DNA of 64,000 nucleotides. It comes from Camarhynchus parvulus. Lineage: Eukaryota; Chordata; Aves; Passeriformes; Thraupidae. The notes under the pieces are model-generated. The model saw only the letters and a list, made by a program, of their open reading frames with translations, searched no databases and had not been told where the DNA came from. The translations under genes and the position numbers were made by a program. The stretch spans positions 3,793,321-3,857,320 of the forward strand of contig NC_044577.1 of assembly GCF_901933205.1 (NCBI RefSeq). Direction: 5' to 3'. This document shows, in pieces, positions 23,966 to 37,746 of the stretch (its first letter is position 1; each line of letters begins with the position of its first letter).

Positions 23966-26900
23966 TCCATGGTCATTGCCTCTCCTACCACCGCTGTTTA
24001 ATTGGTGCCTCAGAGCTCCATGCTGGGACTCTGCCAGTAAAATATGGATCTCATTTTCCACCTCTTTTTCTTGTTATTCTTTGGGCAGAGGATAACACTG
24101 GGATCTCTGTTCCCCCCAGTTTTTTGTGGCCTCTTGTGCTGAGCTATTCTGGTTTTGTTTATACCTTGGCCTTATCAAGTGCATTGTCCTGGTGTAGGAT
24201 TGGTGTTGCTCAGGTCTTACAGGACCCCGATGCAGTATGGGCTGCTCAGGGTGAATATGTGGCTGTCCCCTTTACTTCTTGCATTCAGGGTGTGCCTTAA
24301 AGCCTCTGGTGCCTTAAAGAGGGCATTGGGATGCAAAGCAGACCTTGTCCATAAGCCCTTGACTCTTCCTGCAGCTCCTCTTGAGCTGCTTGGACGAGTG
24401 TGGGGGTTAGAGGTCTCCATCCCTACAGAACCACTTGGGAAGGCAAAACAAAACTAAATTTCCTAAATCACAAAATCAAAAAGGTGTGCACCAAAATGGC
24501 CCCAGTGGCACAGAAGCTCAGGGCAGGGGTTAGAATTAGGGATTTACCCGGTCACCTAACACACACTCCTCCTTTTAAATGGCTTGTGCCACGCTGGTGT
24601 CTCCTGGTTTGCAGCAATCAGAAAGGTCCTGTGGTGAGGGACAGTGAGCCAAGAGGTGAGCTGGGCTGAGCCCTGGTGCTGTTTCACACAATGGGGTCAA
24701 AATTGCCCATGGGGAGAGCATTTAGAAGGAGGTAAAAATAAACCCGCTAAATATTTGGATAAACCTGTAGCTGCTCAAAATGCTGATGGCTTGATTATTT
24801 GTCTTTGTCTAGTTAAATGCTGGTTTTTTTTAATCTTTTGCTACCAAATGACTGATCTCAAAGAGGCTTACAGTAAAAAAATACATATTTAATTTGGAAA
24901 AAGTCTTGCAGGGAGGAATGTATTTTTGCTGGTTTGCACAATAAAAGAGCAAACCACTTTTCATTCTTGCCTGATTTCAAAGACAGAAAATTGTCATTTT
25001 GCCATGAAAGGCTGTTTTTGCTGACACAATTGGTAGTTTAGCTCTGCTTTGATTTCCTATTCTAAATATGTTGCAAGATTATAGGGTGCATCCCAAGAAA
25101 TATTCAGCAATTTTTTTCCTTTTGAATTGCTTAAAAATTAAGATAATGATTATGAACATGGCATAAGTCTATGCAAGATGTATTTTGTTTCCCTCTCCTT
25201 GACACTCAGTGTGTGCACTCTTGGGATGATATTTTATTACAGGACAGCAATTCCAGGATGATATTTTGAGTACATCAGTAATGAATTCAAAACTCAGTGT
25301 AAGACCAGAGTCTCAGCTGGTGTAAGTCAATGTCATTCCATGGAAATCAGTAAAGCCATGCCAGTTTGTCCAAGATGGAGATGTGCCCTGTGGTTGTTTC
25401 CTCCATCTGTCCATAGCACAGAGCTGGTGTTGCCACCACAGGTAAAATTCATATGTAGATGAGGAATAGCAGAGGGGCTCAGGCATTCAAAATTGTGAGG
25501 GAACTCTTATTTAAACTGTTTACCTAAATTTAAATACTGCCCTTCCAAAACACGTAGAGATAGCTAATCATGATCATTCCTAAGCAATCTTGAGATCATC
25601 TCATGTATTGATGACTGTGTATTTATTTCCTGAGTGGTTTCTATGGAAAACATCACCCATTTCTGCTTCAACTGGGAGCTGGTTTGGGACACGCTGAGCC
25701 TCTCAGAAGTTTTCCTCAAATCGCCTTTCCAGTGAGCACAGGTTGTGCTGCTCAGCATGGCCACAACAATTTTTTTTAATATTAAAAAGGTATTGCTGAA
25801 GCAGCAGGGACCACTCTGATCTCCCTCCTCTCCTATGACAGAAAGTGGATACTCTACACATTTTTTACTTTCCCAGTTTGTCAGTGAATCAGGAATAAGA
25901 ATTTTTTTTACACATGGAAAACATAATTTTCTTAAATCTTATTTGTACAAATGATGAATCTGTTTTGGAGTTTCCACCATTACCCTTGCAAAGGGAGAGA
26001 AGACAGGGATGTACATGCAGTAAGGGAGGTTGGGAGCCTGAGAAATGCTTTTGGATTAGAACAGGAAATGTAGAGTCAAGGTAGAGGTGCAGCCCCATTG
26101 GAAACACCTCTATTACCAGGGCATTAAATTAACCTTGAGGTTTCACAAGTTCATTACATGCAGCTGTTTACATTGGCTTTTTATGAGAGGTTTTATTCAG
26201 GGTGAAATCCATAACTGTACTGTTTTTACAAGCAAGGAGCCCCTCGTGGTGAGGGTTGGATTTTTTGCCTACTTATTGATGGCAAATGCTTGAAAATGTG
26301 TTGCAGATCGAAAAGTAGAAAAAAAAAATACAGCTTTTGTTTATGTGGAGTCACTCTTGCAAATGTCATGTTTGCATATTTTGAAATTAAAAATCAATAC
26401 ACCATTACATATCAAGAAAGAATATTTCACAGCATCTGTTGTAAAAAGGTTATGGATTTCCTCATTAGCAGCTGGCTTGGAATAGAGTGAGAAGGAGTGG
26501 GGCTGTTGGCAGGGCACTTTGGGAATGTGCTGCTGGGCCTTGGAAAACAAATACCCCTCTGCTTTTGGGAGTTTGGTGTCTCTCTGAGTTGGTGCTCACT
26601 ATATCCCTTCTCAGGCCACATAGAACTGCTTTTTCTTGTTCTACTTTATGTATCAGGTAGGGGATTAGTATTCTTTTCTTGTAAGTAGCTACTGATGCTA
26701 ATTTTCAGGACAGAGCTAGAGGAATGAATCTTAAATCCACCAAAAAAAAAAAGGTAAGACAGACAAGGAATGAAAATGATAAAACTGAAAGCCTCTTTCT
26801 TTTCTTCTTGTCTTTGTTTAACCAGTCAAGGCAACTTAGTCACAAAAACGTGTTTGGCTTTATGTATTTTGCTTTCACAGAGTTTCCCTGTGTGTCAGTG

Positions 26901-28769
26901 GCTAGGCTGGTGCAAATCAAATCCTACCTGCAGCTGTTCAGTGTGGTGGATGCAAGGGCATGTTTTTATTAAGAACACGCACCAACAGCCCTTCTAGCAG
27001 AAAACCAGGAATAACTGCTTGCTGGGGAATGAATTATTCTTCTTGAGTCAAAGCCAAGGATAATGTATTGAAGTAAGAATTTCCTTGTTGTTACAAGAAT
27101 AATGTTTTTTTGGTGGTCAGCCTGTAAGATTTATGCTATGATTCCCCTATTCATGTGTTTGATTTTTAGGAACACAAATTTTATACGTGATGTGGCACTA
27201 AATACAGATTTGACTAGCCCTAAGTTCCTTATTGAATGAGTGTGTGTGACTAATTCACTGTCTGGGACAGAAGCAAACTGTTCTCTTCATTAATCACAGA
27301 GGCTCCTTACTGGCCACCGCTTCCAAGTGATCTCATTTTTGTGCATTTCTTTGAAGTTTCTGGAACGAGCCAGTGCACAGAGATATCTGTAGGCTGTGTT
27401 GGATTAGGTTAGCTGCTGGACAGATAAGTTTGTAGCACAGCATCTTCTAGAACTGATCTGGGGTTGCAGCCTCACCTATCTTTCTTTCCAACCACTGTGT
27501 ATTTTATCAGCCTTCACCAATTTTATAAACTCCCCCGGGACCAATCTCCTTCTTTTTATGTCTGTAGGAGATCATTGTGCAGATGAAATGAGAGAAAAGG
27601 AAAACCAATTAAATAAAATACTTGGATAGTTTCTTGGCACCCAGGCTTGAAGGTTGAGAACTTGTAGGTTTCCACATCTTTTATCTCTAAAATTATTCAA
27701 CGGGACTGTGAGAAAATGTAAGGATTTGAGCAGTTTATGTTCTTCGGAGGGGTGACACCTCAGCCTGGGGAATTTTTGGCTTGTTTGTTGATTTTGGCCA
27801 TCGCTTCTGGTCCCTGGTCCTCATGGTGTGGAGATGTGCTGGTAGCCAAAGGAGCAGGAGCAGCTACACTGTCCTTTGGAGATGTGGTGGCAGTGAAGCC
27901 ACATCTTCAGTGTGTACCATACCCATCGTCCTGCCTTTCTGTGGGGCAGGAGGAGAGACATGAGTGGTTATTTACCCAACTCAATCATGTACTTCCTTAT
28001 CAGGCAGTTCCAGCCAATAAATCCCTAAGCTCAGCTGTCACTAACTTTGTGCTTCTAGAAGATTAAAAAGTATACTAAAAAAAACCACCCCAAACATGAA
28101 AGAACAAGCACACAAATACATTTAAAAAATAAATTAAAAAAAATACCAACCCCTAAATGGAAAAGGTGAATTACTGCTTTTCTGCTGGAAGACAGTAAAA
28201 AGCATGTTCACACAAATGGTGTTGTCAACCCCTTGAAGTAAGAGAGTTTGGTAAAATGCAAATGACCATTGCTCAAAAAGCTGCTGGGAAGATAAAGTGA
28301 CTGCCTGTGCTGGGATGGATGGTCACTGGGTAAAGATCTATTGTGCAGTGAGTCGTGTGGCAATAAAAATAGACAGATAAATGCAGGTCAGCAGAGGAGA
28401 TAAGACAGGCTATATAAAGCCAAGCCACCTTCAGAGGGAATATATAAAACCACGAGAGCCTTTGCAACAGATGACATGAAAACTTACAGCACTGGTGTTT
28501 TCCACACAACAGCAGCGCAAATCTTTTTTTTATTAACTAAGTTGAACTTTAAAATTATGTTATGACCAAAAATCAATAAAGAGAAACTGATTTAAGTTCA
28601 TCCAAGTGTGAAGGGGTTTATTACCAGTGCTACATCACTCTAATGATGTACTCTTAAAAATTTGGTTTTGTGATATATTACATCTATTATTGCTAAAAGG
28701 ATAAAACTGCAAAGCAACAGTGGACATTAATAAATCAATTTAAAGAAAAATGGGCAGGTAGCCAGGGGA

Positions 28770-31100
28770 AAACGAAATCCAATTTGCAGTTTTTAAACAC
28801 TGTGCAATTGTAATGTATGCAAATGACACCCACGCCGAGGCCCTGGGTTTTCAGTTGCTAATGGGATTCTCTCCTTTTGTTTGTTTGGCCTAGGATAATC
28901 CTCCTCGGAAGCTGCTCTGTGAGACTGCGCTGATATGTAATATTTCTGCAGCTAATTTTCTCACTTAACCTTCTAGATAGATCCACACTGTAAAAACAGC
29001 CCACGGGGCTTTGTTGATCAGGTTGCATGAAGCATTTCTCGGGGTTGTTGAAACACAAAACATCTGTCTTCCTGTCTCTGTTTCCATCCCTGTCCTGCTT
29101 GTCAGGTGTGTGCTGTGCTGAAATGATGCTCTCTTTCTGCTCATTCATACAGGAGTTAAAGTACAACCTGGGCTGGGCTGGTTTTGAACAGTAGCTAGGA
29201 AAATATTCAAAAACATACCAAAAAATTTCCTTGTTCTCTCCACCTAATTTATAACCAAAATGGTCTGTATTTTTGGCAAAGCCAACTTTGAATTCCTATT
29301 GGAAGCATTCATTTCCCTGTCCCCCGATGCTGTGTGCTTGCAGTCCGCGCTCTTCATGGAGAATTACAAAAGATCCTCTTTGCCCGTGACCTTTCTTATT
29401 CTAATGGCATCTGACAGTGAAAAATGCTAGGATTTTCAAAGGAGCCCGGGAATTTAATTGGACATCCACCTCTTTAAAACTCCTTCAGCAAGCCAGGCTT
29501 ATTTGTTTTTATTAATACGCTCCCAACTCTGGGAGAGCAACAGCGTGTCCATGATGACAGAGAATTTGTGAAACGCAGGGATTGAAATGAGGTGCCGGTG
29601 AATAAATGTGCTTTTGTCAGCCCTGCTCTAGAAACTCTTCAATCTGCATTTAGTCCAGGGCCTTCTTCATTAGGGCACCGATGTAGGGGACAAGTGACAC
29701 CCTGGCAGTGGCAGCATCAAGCTCCAGGTTGATTATTTCCTAACGATCGGCCACGTGCTGGGATCCTGGAAGGGAGGAGTGAGGTTTCTTCCTTCTCTGT
29801 TTCCTTCTCTGTTTCCTTCTCTCTCCTCTCCCTTTTTACCTCTCCCTTCTTGTCCCCTTCTTGTCCCCCTCCTTAGAGGAGATGCTTCATCCCAGGTGGT
29901 CATGTCTGTCCTGCTCTCTTGTCCACGTGCTCATCCTGCAGAGCTGGCAAAGATGAGGAGCTCTAAAACAAATATCTGTTTGCCCTTTTTTTAATGCCCT
30001 GGTTGTGAGTTCTGTTGAGTATTTGTGTCTGTATTTCTTACTTGCTGAGTGCTGGCCAATATTTTGAGAGGGCTCAGTGAAATTAAATTTTTAAGAGGTT
30101 GGTTGTGGGTGTTTTTAATAGCATGTAGTGCTCAAGGAATGTGTATTCAAATTAGTTTCTGTAGTGTCCTCCAACTGCTCCCTCTAAGCTCAGGGAAAGC
30201 TGAATAAAAGAGAGATGCTTTTGGAAATTGTTTTCAGCACCAAATAGGACTGGGATCTTTGCTTTCTCTCATGTAATCTCGAGCTTGTTAGCAGCCACTT
30301 CAACTTCTTGTTAAATCAGTTTTTTATTTCTTATACACTCGCACATGACTAACGCAAAGTACAGACTCTGGGAACAAGAAAGTTAAGATGCTTCTGTATT
30401 CAAGAATTGGCTCAAGTGGTGATTTTTGATGGCCAGAGGCTGAGGCTTCCAGCAGTGTGCAGATCACCTTCAGGAGGCTGGGAGGTAAAGGCAAGGCAGC
30501 AGCGAGCAGAGACATGGCAAAGCTGCTGCAGGAGGATCACTACAGTGATACTTGAGTGCACATCTTTATTAATATTGAAATGTCAATGGTATTTTTAGCC
30601 CAGCATTTATTACCCCTTTGAGCAGGGTGCCTAAATGAATCCAAATGTCTTGATAGATGTCTTTCCTTGATGCCTGCCCCAGAATAGTTGAGAACCAAAC
30701 AATAATTACAATCACTTCTATACAGGCAAGAGAATCATAATCTTGGATCTTGCAATTTTCTTCTGTCTTTAGCTATCATACAAGTCTGTCATTCTTGCAA
30801 GTTTTAATTTCTGGCATCTGCTTGGCAGGGGTAAAATTAGCTTAATTGCTGTTAGATTTTTCAGGAAGTCTTCCAAGCGTTACTCGAGCAGACAAATTGT
30901 GTTTGCCTCTCCACAAACACAGAAGCAAGTGCTAGTACGTGTCCCAGAGCGTACCACAGCCACTCACCAAGGGTTTCACAGCAGCCCTCACAGCCAGGGC
31001 ACTGACAGCACAGTCAGCAAGCACAAAACTTCCCTGGGAGCAGGGAGCTGCCATGATCATGGAGTCATGGGAGCTGTTTGAATGGATTTATGATGTTGCA
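28770..31100. other. non-coding stretch, candidate conserved segments
   Basis: No gene supported. Two segments (about 28770-29110 and 29320-29760) have balanced composition, surviving CpGs and dense TAAT-type and octamer motifs (ATGCAAAT at 28817-28824), as seen in vertebrate developmental enhancers; this is only suspicion. A pyrimidine tract occupies 29785-29874. The remainder to 31100 looks unique. Confidence 0.45.
29785..29874. repeat. polypyrimidine tract
   Basis: About 90 bases that are almost all C or T on the plus strand, including consecutive TTCCTTCTCTG-like 12-mers and two CTTGTCCCC units. Such tracts can adopt triplex structure and often vary in length. Confidence 0.8.
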
Positions 31101-31493
31101 GTGTTGTGAAGGTCCCCAGGACAAGGTGAGAGATGAGAACTGACTCCAGGTTCTCAGAAGGCTGATTTATTATTTTATGATATGATATTATATTAAAAGG
31201 CTATGCTAAAACTATACTAAAGAAAGAGAAAGGAGACATCCAGAAGTCTGGAAAAGAATGATGATAAAAACTTGTGACTGACTAGAGTTTTGACACAGCT
31301 GGACTGGGATTGGTTATTGACTAAAATCAATTCACATGGAATCAATCAAAGGTGGACTTGTTGGTAAGCAACCTCCAAAGTACATTCTAAGCAATCAGAT
31401 TAATTATTTATTTGCATTTATTTTCTGAGGTTTCTCAGCTTCTCAGGAGAAACATCCTGGCAAAGGGATTTTTCAGAAAATGTCACGGTGCCA
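31101..31493 (-). mobile_element. family A LTR, copy A3
   Basis: About 393 bp matching A1 throughout in the same orientation. It keeps the U5-side GACTCC region, TTTATT at 31166-31171 (the minus-strand AATAAA), the AT-rich TATA-like block, and the conserved TTTCTCAGCTTCTCAGGAGA-type segment near the U3 end. The U3 terminus reads TGGCACC on the minus strand. No clean target-site duplication was found and the left edge could shift by a few bases. Confidence 0.85.
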
Positions 31494-34400
31494 GGATGAC
31501 ACCACAGGTGATGCAAGGGCTCACCCTCCACTGTGTTTTCTATCAAAATTTGTCCTGTGAAACATTGGAATGCACCTTGCAGGCAAGGATGAAGGATGAA
31601 CGTGGATCCAGTCTTTCCCAAACCTTTGGGATTCTGAAACCTCTCAGGGGCCCACTAGTGAGTGCAAAGAGCACACTGAATGTGTCCCTGTAGGAAGAGG
31701 CAACAGCCACCCATCCATAAGAAATTAGAAGCAAATGTTTATTAACTTCACACCAGTTCAGCTTCTGTGAGGAAGAACACTTATTGCCATTTCAGTTCAA
31801 ATCACTAACATGGGGGATGGTTTCAAAAAAGGGATCTGAGTCCCCAGATCCTGACTGTGGTCTTGGGCATGGGATAATTGAGCATGTAATACTTCCTCAA
31901 TATTGAGAGTAATTGAGGATGTTGCCACGTGCAGGATTCTTTGTGTGCTGCCAATTCTACCTGCTCTGGGAGGATTTAATAAGACAAAGAATGTAAAACT
32001 CGAGCCTAATCTATTTTTTTTTTAAACACAGAGGGAAAAATAGATCTAAAAGAGCATGAGGAAGCAATTTTATTGAACTTGCAGTTTCTGTTTGCTTCTT
32101 GTTGTGGCTGGGTTGTTTATCCACAAAGGGTGAATTTGTTACTGTTTTTTAATGATGGAAATCTTTTGGTCATGAGTCTATTTAACAAAGTGCAATAAAA
32201 ATAAAACCTGTGTTATTCAGTGGCATGGACAGGGCTTCAATATTTTCTTATTTCTCATAATCTAAGGATTCAGCTTTGGGAAAATACAGTTGAGCTGAGG
32301 AGAGTAAGACTTCTGTAATCTCCCCTAAAGCCCAACCTTTCCACTTCATTCAGTGCATCCACAGTCGTGTGCTGTGTGGGTTTGCAACTGATGGATACAT
32401 TAGCTTTCCTTTAGTGTTCTGTAAATACTGCTACACAATTTGTACCAATGTCCTGCAGATGTATTTCAGGCATTGATTGAGATTTTTCAGGGTTGTGCAT
32501 GGTGTTTCTTGTGCTGTGTTTCTTTTGAGCAAGTTGTGTGATGCTGTCTGTCCAGCTGCACTCACCAGAGAGCAAAATATGCTGTGTTCCTCTCCTGATC
32601 CACAAGATTTTCAGCTTCTTCTAAGAGCTGTGTGTGCAACCTTCATTTCAGTGAAAAAAAGGCAGCATTTCTGGTGTCCTGAGTGAGGCTACTCTTCAAG
32701 CCATCTTAAAAAAAAAAATCCAGATTCCAGGGAAATTCAAGTGTTTTTAGACAATCTGTTAGGTTAGTCCTTACTTCATCAGTCCTTCCTCTATAAGCAG
32801 AGCCTCTAAAATTTATGATAAAAGGCAAGTATCAAAAAAGGTGAGCTAATTACCTGGAGCAAGCAAGGAGGAGAGTTGCTCTGCATTATGCAGGACTCCT
32901 ACTTGATAAAGACTTCACTTTTATGTGTTTGTTTCTGCAAGGGCATATTGAGTGAGAATTAGATGGAGCCAGTTTGGCTGGATTTATATTGGCAGGAGAT
33001 AACACCAGTAGATGAGAAACATGCTTGTCTGGGCCAGAAACCTGGTGTTGCAGAGAACAGGCCAACAATATCCACTGATGTCCAGTTTTCTTGGCATTAG
33101 CTGGTGCAGTTCTTTCTTTTGAGGTACCTTCTGCTTCCCCTGGTAATTTAGCATGATTGCATAATGATAGCAATTTAGTGTTAACAGACCCTTAAGTTCA
33201 AAGTCATTAGCTGCAATGAACTCGAGATGGAGTCAAGATTTATTTAATCTGCATTCTGCCAAAACTAGGAGGTAAAACCTAACATCAGTCAAATAAAGCA
33301 TTGCCACTTGTCAGATTAAAACCCCCCGGTTCTGGTTGATGGCTTAAACTAGGCTGCTGAATTGGTCACTTCTGAAAGGACATGCTGTCTTGTACTTGAG
33401 GGATCAGAAGAGCTGTAGATGTCATCCCTCCGAGCCATAAAGCTTTCTTCTGTCTCTTTTACAACCTCTCATCAGCCCTTCAAAAGTTCCTCAGGCTTGT
33501 GTAGTTAGGAGTCTCTTTATCTGTCAGTTTGTTTGAGTTTAAATACTTTGTGGAGCCATCAGATTTTCCATAAAACATTTGGGATGTAAATGTGCTTTTG
33601 TAACCTGGTACAGAAGGGACTGGAGTTCCAGTTTCTGGCTTGCCTGATATGGCAGCTTTTCATGGGAGTTTTTCTTCCCTGGGACTGCACAGCTTGTCAT
33701 CTCTCGAAGAAATTCCCAGGTGATGCTTCAAATGAATGTTTGGGCTTTGCTGAAGTAACTCTGGCCAGCTTCAAACAAAAATGGGGGCCTGCAAGTGGGT
33801 GGTTATTCTCCCAGCATGCTGGTGCAGAGGTTTATTGGTGAATATGGAGGAAATAAGGAGTGGTGAGTTGGGGAGAGCAGCTTGGAAGCACTCAGGACCT
33901 TTGATGGGAAACTCCCAGCCCTTAGGCACCGACCTCCAGGCTGACCAGGCTTTCCAGAGTCCCAAATCCATCTGCTGATTTTGGTGCAAAGTGCACAAAA
34001 GCTTCACCTAATCATTCAAAGGAATGATTAGAAATGGGCTTTTAAACCACCAGCAGCACCTGCCATTGCTTGCCCTGTCCACCCATCTCACCTTCTTCCC
34101 TGACCCCTCTGCAGTTTTATGGCACAATAAAGCAGATGTGCAACATACAGGGCCTGGCTGCTGCTTTAAACATATTAAGGTATTAAAAAAAAAATCATAG
34201 TTATGTCTTTAATTGCCTATTACCTTTCCCCAGCCATTAATAATGAATTTCCAAGCTTGCAAACTGGGAGGACAAGAGGCAGCAATGTGTTTTCTGCCAG
34301 GCCTGGCATTGCAGGAATAGTTCCTGTGTCTAACACACCATGTCTGTATGCATTTTCCATCGAATTTTTCTTCCCTCCACGTTGAGCAGATGATGCTGGT

Positions 34401-35160
34401 GCTGAAACTGATGTTGCTTTTTATTTTTCTTTGGGTTGTGATGCATTAGAACATCTCTCAGAGGAGAGGTGTGTGGGAAGAGTTATTTATGCTTGGGAAG
34501 AAGTGTACCTTCCCATTTAATGCCTGGTCCTTGAGTTCAGCAGCTCTTTAACTGTAGTATTCAGTAAGTGGGACTGAATGTCCCATTTAGCAAGGTAATT
34601 TCTGAAGAATGTTGTTGAAAACAAAAAGGAAATTGGCAAGAATTGTGCAGCTGGTTGCTTTTGGCCAAAGTCTGTTGACATAGGTGATGTTTTCACTCAA
34701 TAGAATAAGTTTAAAAAAGCAAAACAGAAGGCAAAGTCTTTAATAATCTGCACAAAGTCTCACATGGGATCTCCGTGGGCATTTTGCTCCTTTATGTGTG
34801 CAAGAAAAAGGCAGAAATGATGTCTGTGTGGGTATTTTTTTTAATTGGTGCTGCATGGCAGGAAAGCAGTTATCATTCTGCCTTGATCCTGGGGCTGTGT
34901 GATGCCTTGGCACTGAACCAGAGCCAGTGCTGCCAAAATAACCTGGCTGGGACACCAAAGGCCAGGAAACCAGGACCAGCTCAGGGCTGGGATGATGGAG
35001 TGATGAGGACTCTGTGCTTGCAAACCTCTTGGCAGCGTTTACAGCTCCCATGTCATCTGTGCCCTTTCTGGTTTCTGTCATTGTGCTTTTCTCTTGGCTC
35101 AGTGTGGAGGCTGAGGTGGACTTGGCAAGGTGGGGAAAATATCTGTGACCAGACACGTAG
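31494..35160. other. non-coding stretch, no gene seen
   Basis: About 3.7 kb of unique-looking AT-rich DNA. The longest open frame (34775-35221, plus) uses a non-ATG or chance start, has no recognisable domain and runs into the duplicated block at 35161. Confidence 0.55.
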
Positions 35161-35329
35161 TGGTGTTTTTAGACATTCAAACACTTTGGGGCTAGACCCT
35201 GCTTTGCTCAAAGCTTGTTGAAAAAAACCCAAGATGGTGCAATGAGCTAGCAGGGAGTAAGCAGCAGGAGAGAAGTAATTTTTGGGCTTTTGTATGTTTT
35301 TGTTAATAAGAAACCAGTGGTTTAACATG
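35161..35329. repeat. dispersed duplicated block, copy E1
   Basis: This segment recurs in the same orientation at 37747-37917. The two copies differ by scattered substitutions and small indels, mainly in the middle. The last 60 or so bases, through CCAGTGGTTTAACATG, are identical. Similarity ends sharply after that. I do not recognise the sequence as a known repeat. Confidence 0.88.
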
Positions 35330-35394
35330 CAAGCCTGGGAGCAGGAGAGCTCCCGGGAGAAGTTTTGTCTGGCAGTTCATGCTGCTTCTGATGG

Positions 35395-35470
35395 TTACAT
35401 TCTAAGCAATCAGATAATTATTGTTTACATTGATTTTTTGAGATTTCTCAGCTTTTCAGGAGAAGAAACT
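35395..35470 (-). mobile_element. family A LTR fragment, copy A4
   Basis: About 76 bp matching the U3 half of A3, including CATTCTAAGCAATCAGAT and the TTTCTCAGCTT..CAGGAGAAG segment. Both LTR termini are missing. It lies 65 bp downstream of block E1. Confidence 0.75.
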
Positions 35471-37746
35471 GGTGTAGCCAGGTGTAAAACTGGCCTGGGT
35501 TTGGTGATCCTGGACAAGGCTTTGTTGCCACCTGAGCTGCAGAAGTGGCTGCCCAGCACAGGAGCTGTGTGACGGAGGTTCTCGTGCCTTATCTAATGAG
35601 GTCTGTGGTGACAGTGGATTAAATCACAAGCCTGGGGAAATAAAAATGTAATGGCTGCCTGTAAACAGCATCTTAAGTTAATTTAAATTTTTCTCCTAAG
35701 ATAATCAGTGTTTATTAAAAAAAGACATAGGTAGCTGTCCCTAAGACCACAGGATTGTGCCAGTGTGTGCTGTGCCATGTCCACAACACCTCTCTGTGGC
35801 TTTGTTGCAACAACAGAATACAATATATGCTGTTGAGGTATATTAAGAAATCCTCCATGGTTATATTCTTTTCATCAGATGGGCTTAGAAACATGGAACT
35901 TATGGCAATAACTGTGCTCTGGTTCTGATCAACAACCAGCAGTCTTGGAAAAGCACTCGGTTGGCATCTGCATGGGTTTCTGCAGGTCAGCCAGATCATC
36001 TGATGGCAAACTCTAAAGGAAACTAACCAGTCCTCAAACACTGTGCTGTTTATTGATCTGGTACATTTGCTAGTTCTGGAATACCAAAACAATGAAGGAA
36101 TGAGGAAATTCAGGGCTTTATGTCCAAGGATGTGTCTGACACCAGCCGTGTGTTCATTCGAGCTGTGGTGAGCACAAGGCAGAGCCAGTCATGTGCTGGT
36201 GCCACTCTTTCCCTCAGAGAGAGTAACAGAAAACCTCTGGTATGTTAAGAAAAATGCATGTTTACAGTTTAGTGCCTTCCATTTTTGCCTTGAAGATCAG
36301 TGGCAGAAGGATTTTTTCAGAGCTGCCCCTTTGTCACATCAGAACAGTGCTCACAGAGCATGCTGCATTGCTGAACCCCACAAGGGAGTTAAAAAAGTCT
36401 TGAGTATTGCTTTCTCTTTTTTCAGTTTGTCATAACCCTAATGTAATTTGAAACATGCCTCTGTATTTTGTCAGCTGTGTAAGAACACGTATTTGTCACA
36501 AAATCCCATTAATATAAACACCCTCCTTTTCCAGTTTGAAGAAGGCAAACTTCCAGTTGGAGTTGTGTTCCTTCCCTTTTCCTGTGAGTTAGTTAAAATA
36601 GAGGAGTTAGCATAATAACTGAATTAGTTATGGTCAGTTTATCTGATATCCAAATGAGCTCTGCAATGCTGCAGCTGCTTTGCAGCAAAACCACCAGGAA
36701 ATTTGGTTCTTGTGTGTTTTGCAGTGAGTTTCCTATCATGAGTGTATTTATTTCTTATTTACTTAATGGAAACACTTAAATCTGAATGATGTGTGTAATA
36801 GCAGATCCTGTCTTGCTTCAGAGCTTAGCAAAACAGAGAAGGAAGTCAGTCTGAAAAACTTGTTCCAACTACTTTTTTGCTCTTGAGAAGTTTGGTTCAA
36901 GGACTTTTTAAAACATGACTGGAATCAAAATGAGTACTTGTCAACCTCTGTGCTGAGCAGCCATCTCCTGTGTCTTCCATGGTTATTCTGGTATTGTTCT
37001 CAAGTATCATTTCGTACATTCTAATGGGGGAAAACAACATACTCTGTTGGTTTTTATCATTTTAAGGTAATTTGATGTAGTAGGAGCTGCATGTTGATCA
37101 ACTGATGATAAAGAGGGGAGTTAATCAACACCTATTAGGTACTTAAACATTATAACAACTGAAGAGACAACTTGTGGAGGAAATCAAGAGTTCTCTTTGT
37201 TGTCCTTTTTGATTTGTTTTAATTCTGGCTTCCTGTAGTTGCTTATTTGAGAGTAAAACAAACATTGTAGGTGAGACTAGTTTGAATTAAAATCATACAA
37301 CCCTGAAAATCTACTTTGTGCACATTGCAGAAAAATATTGCATATTCCCCTTAAGGCCAACATCCACGAGCAATTAGTATTTCCCAGTGGGGAGCTCTGA
37401 TTTTTCAGTTAATTTAATCCCAGGGAGAGGTTAGGTTTTTTCCATTTCTGTTTGTGGGGACAGCAGGGAGCGGCACAGGAGATGCCACAGTGGGAAGTCA
37501 CTGTTTAAAAGGAGAGCTGGTGCTCTCTGCTACAGCCACCCCTGACACCACAAAGTGTTTCACGCTCAGCTGCTTGATGCTCCAAAGTGTGAGCCCACCC
37601 AAACTCCTTATTTCGGTCCAGGAGGATTGTGTAACTCATGTTTTTGATGCGCTTTGAAATTGTAATCTACCATTTTTGTGTAGGTAAGGCCTGGTTTTAA
37701 AAAACGCTGTTTGGTTTGTCATTTACTCAGTCTTGAGGGAAAATAA
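35471..37746. other. non-coding stretch between E copies
   Basis: Unique-looking AT-rich DNA. A minus-strand open frame at 35715-36092 has no recognisable protein features. No mobile element recognised. Confidence 0.55.

Larger units (their letters stand above)
22486..28769. other. non-coding stretch with simple repeats
   Basis: More than 6 kb without any supported gene or mobile element. It holds a 23-base T tract (23271-23293), a CCAT-type microsatellite (23874-23965) and A-rich sequence at about 28076-28145. Between 24800 and 27700 the DNA is AT-rich with very short open frames only. Confidence 0.55.

Noticed and set aside
34775..35221. 148-codon plus-strand open frame
   Set aside because: No recognisable features; it ends inside the duplicated block E1.
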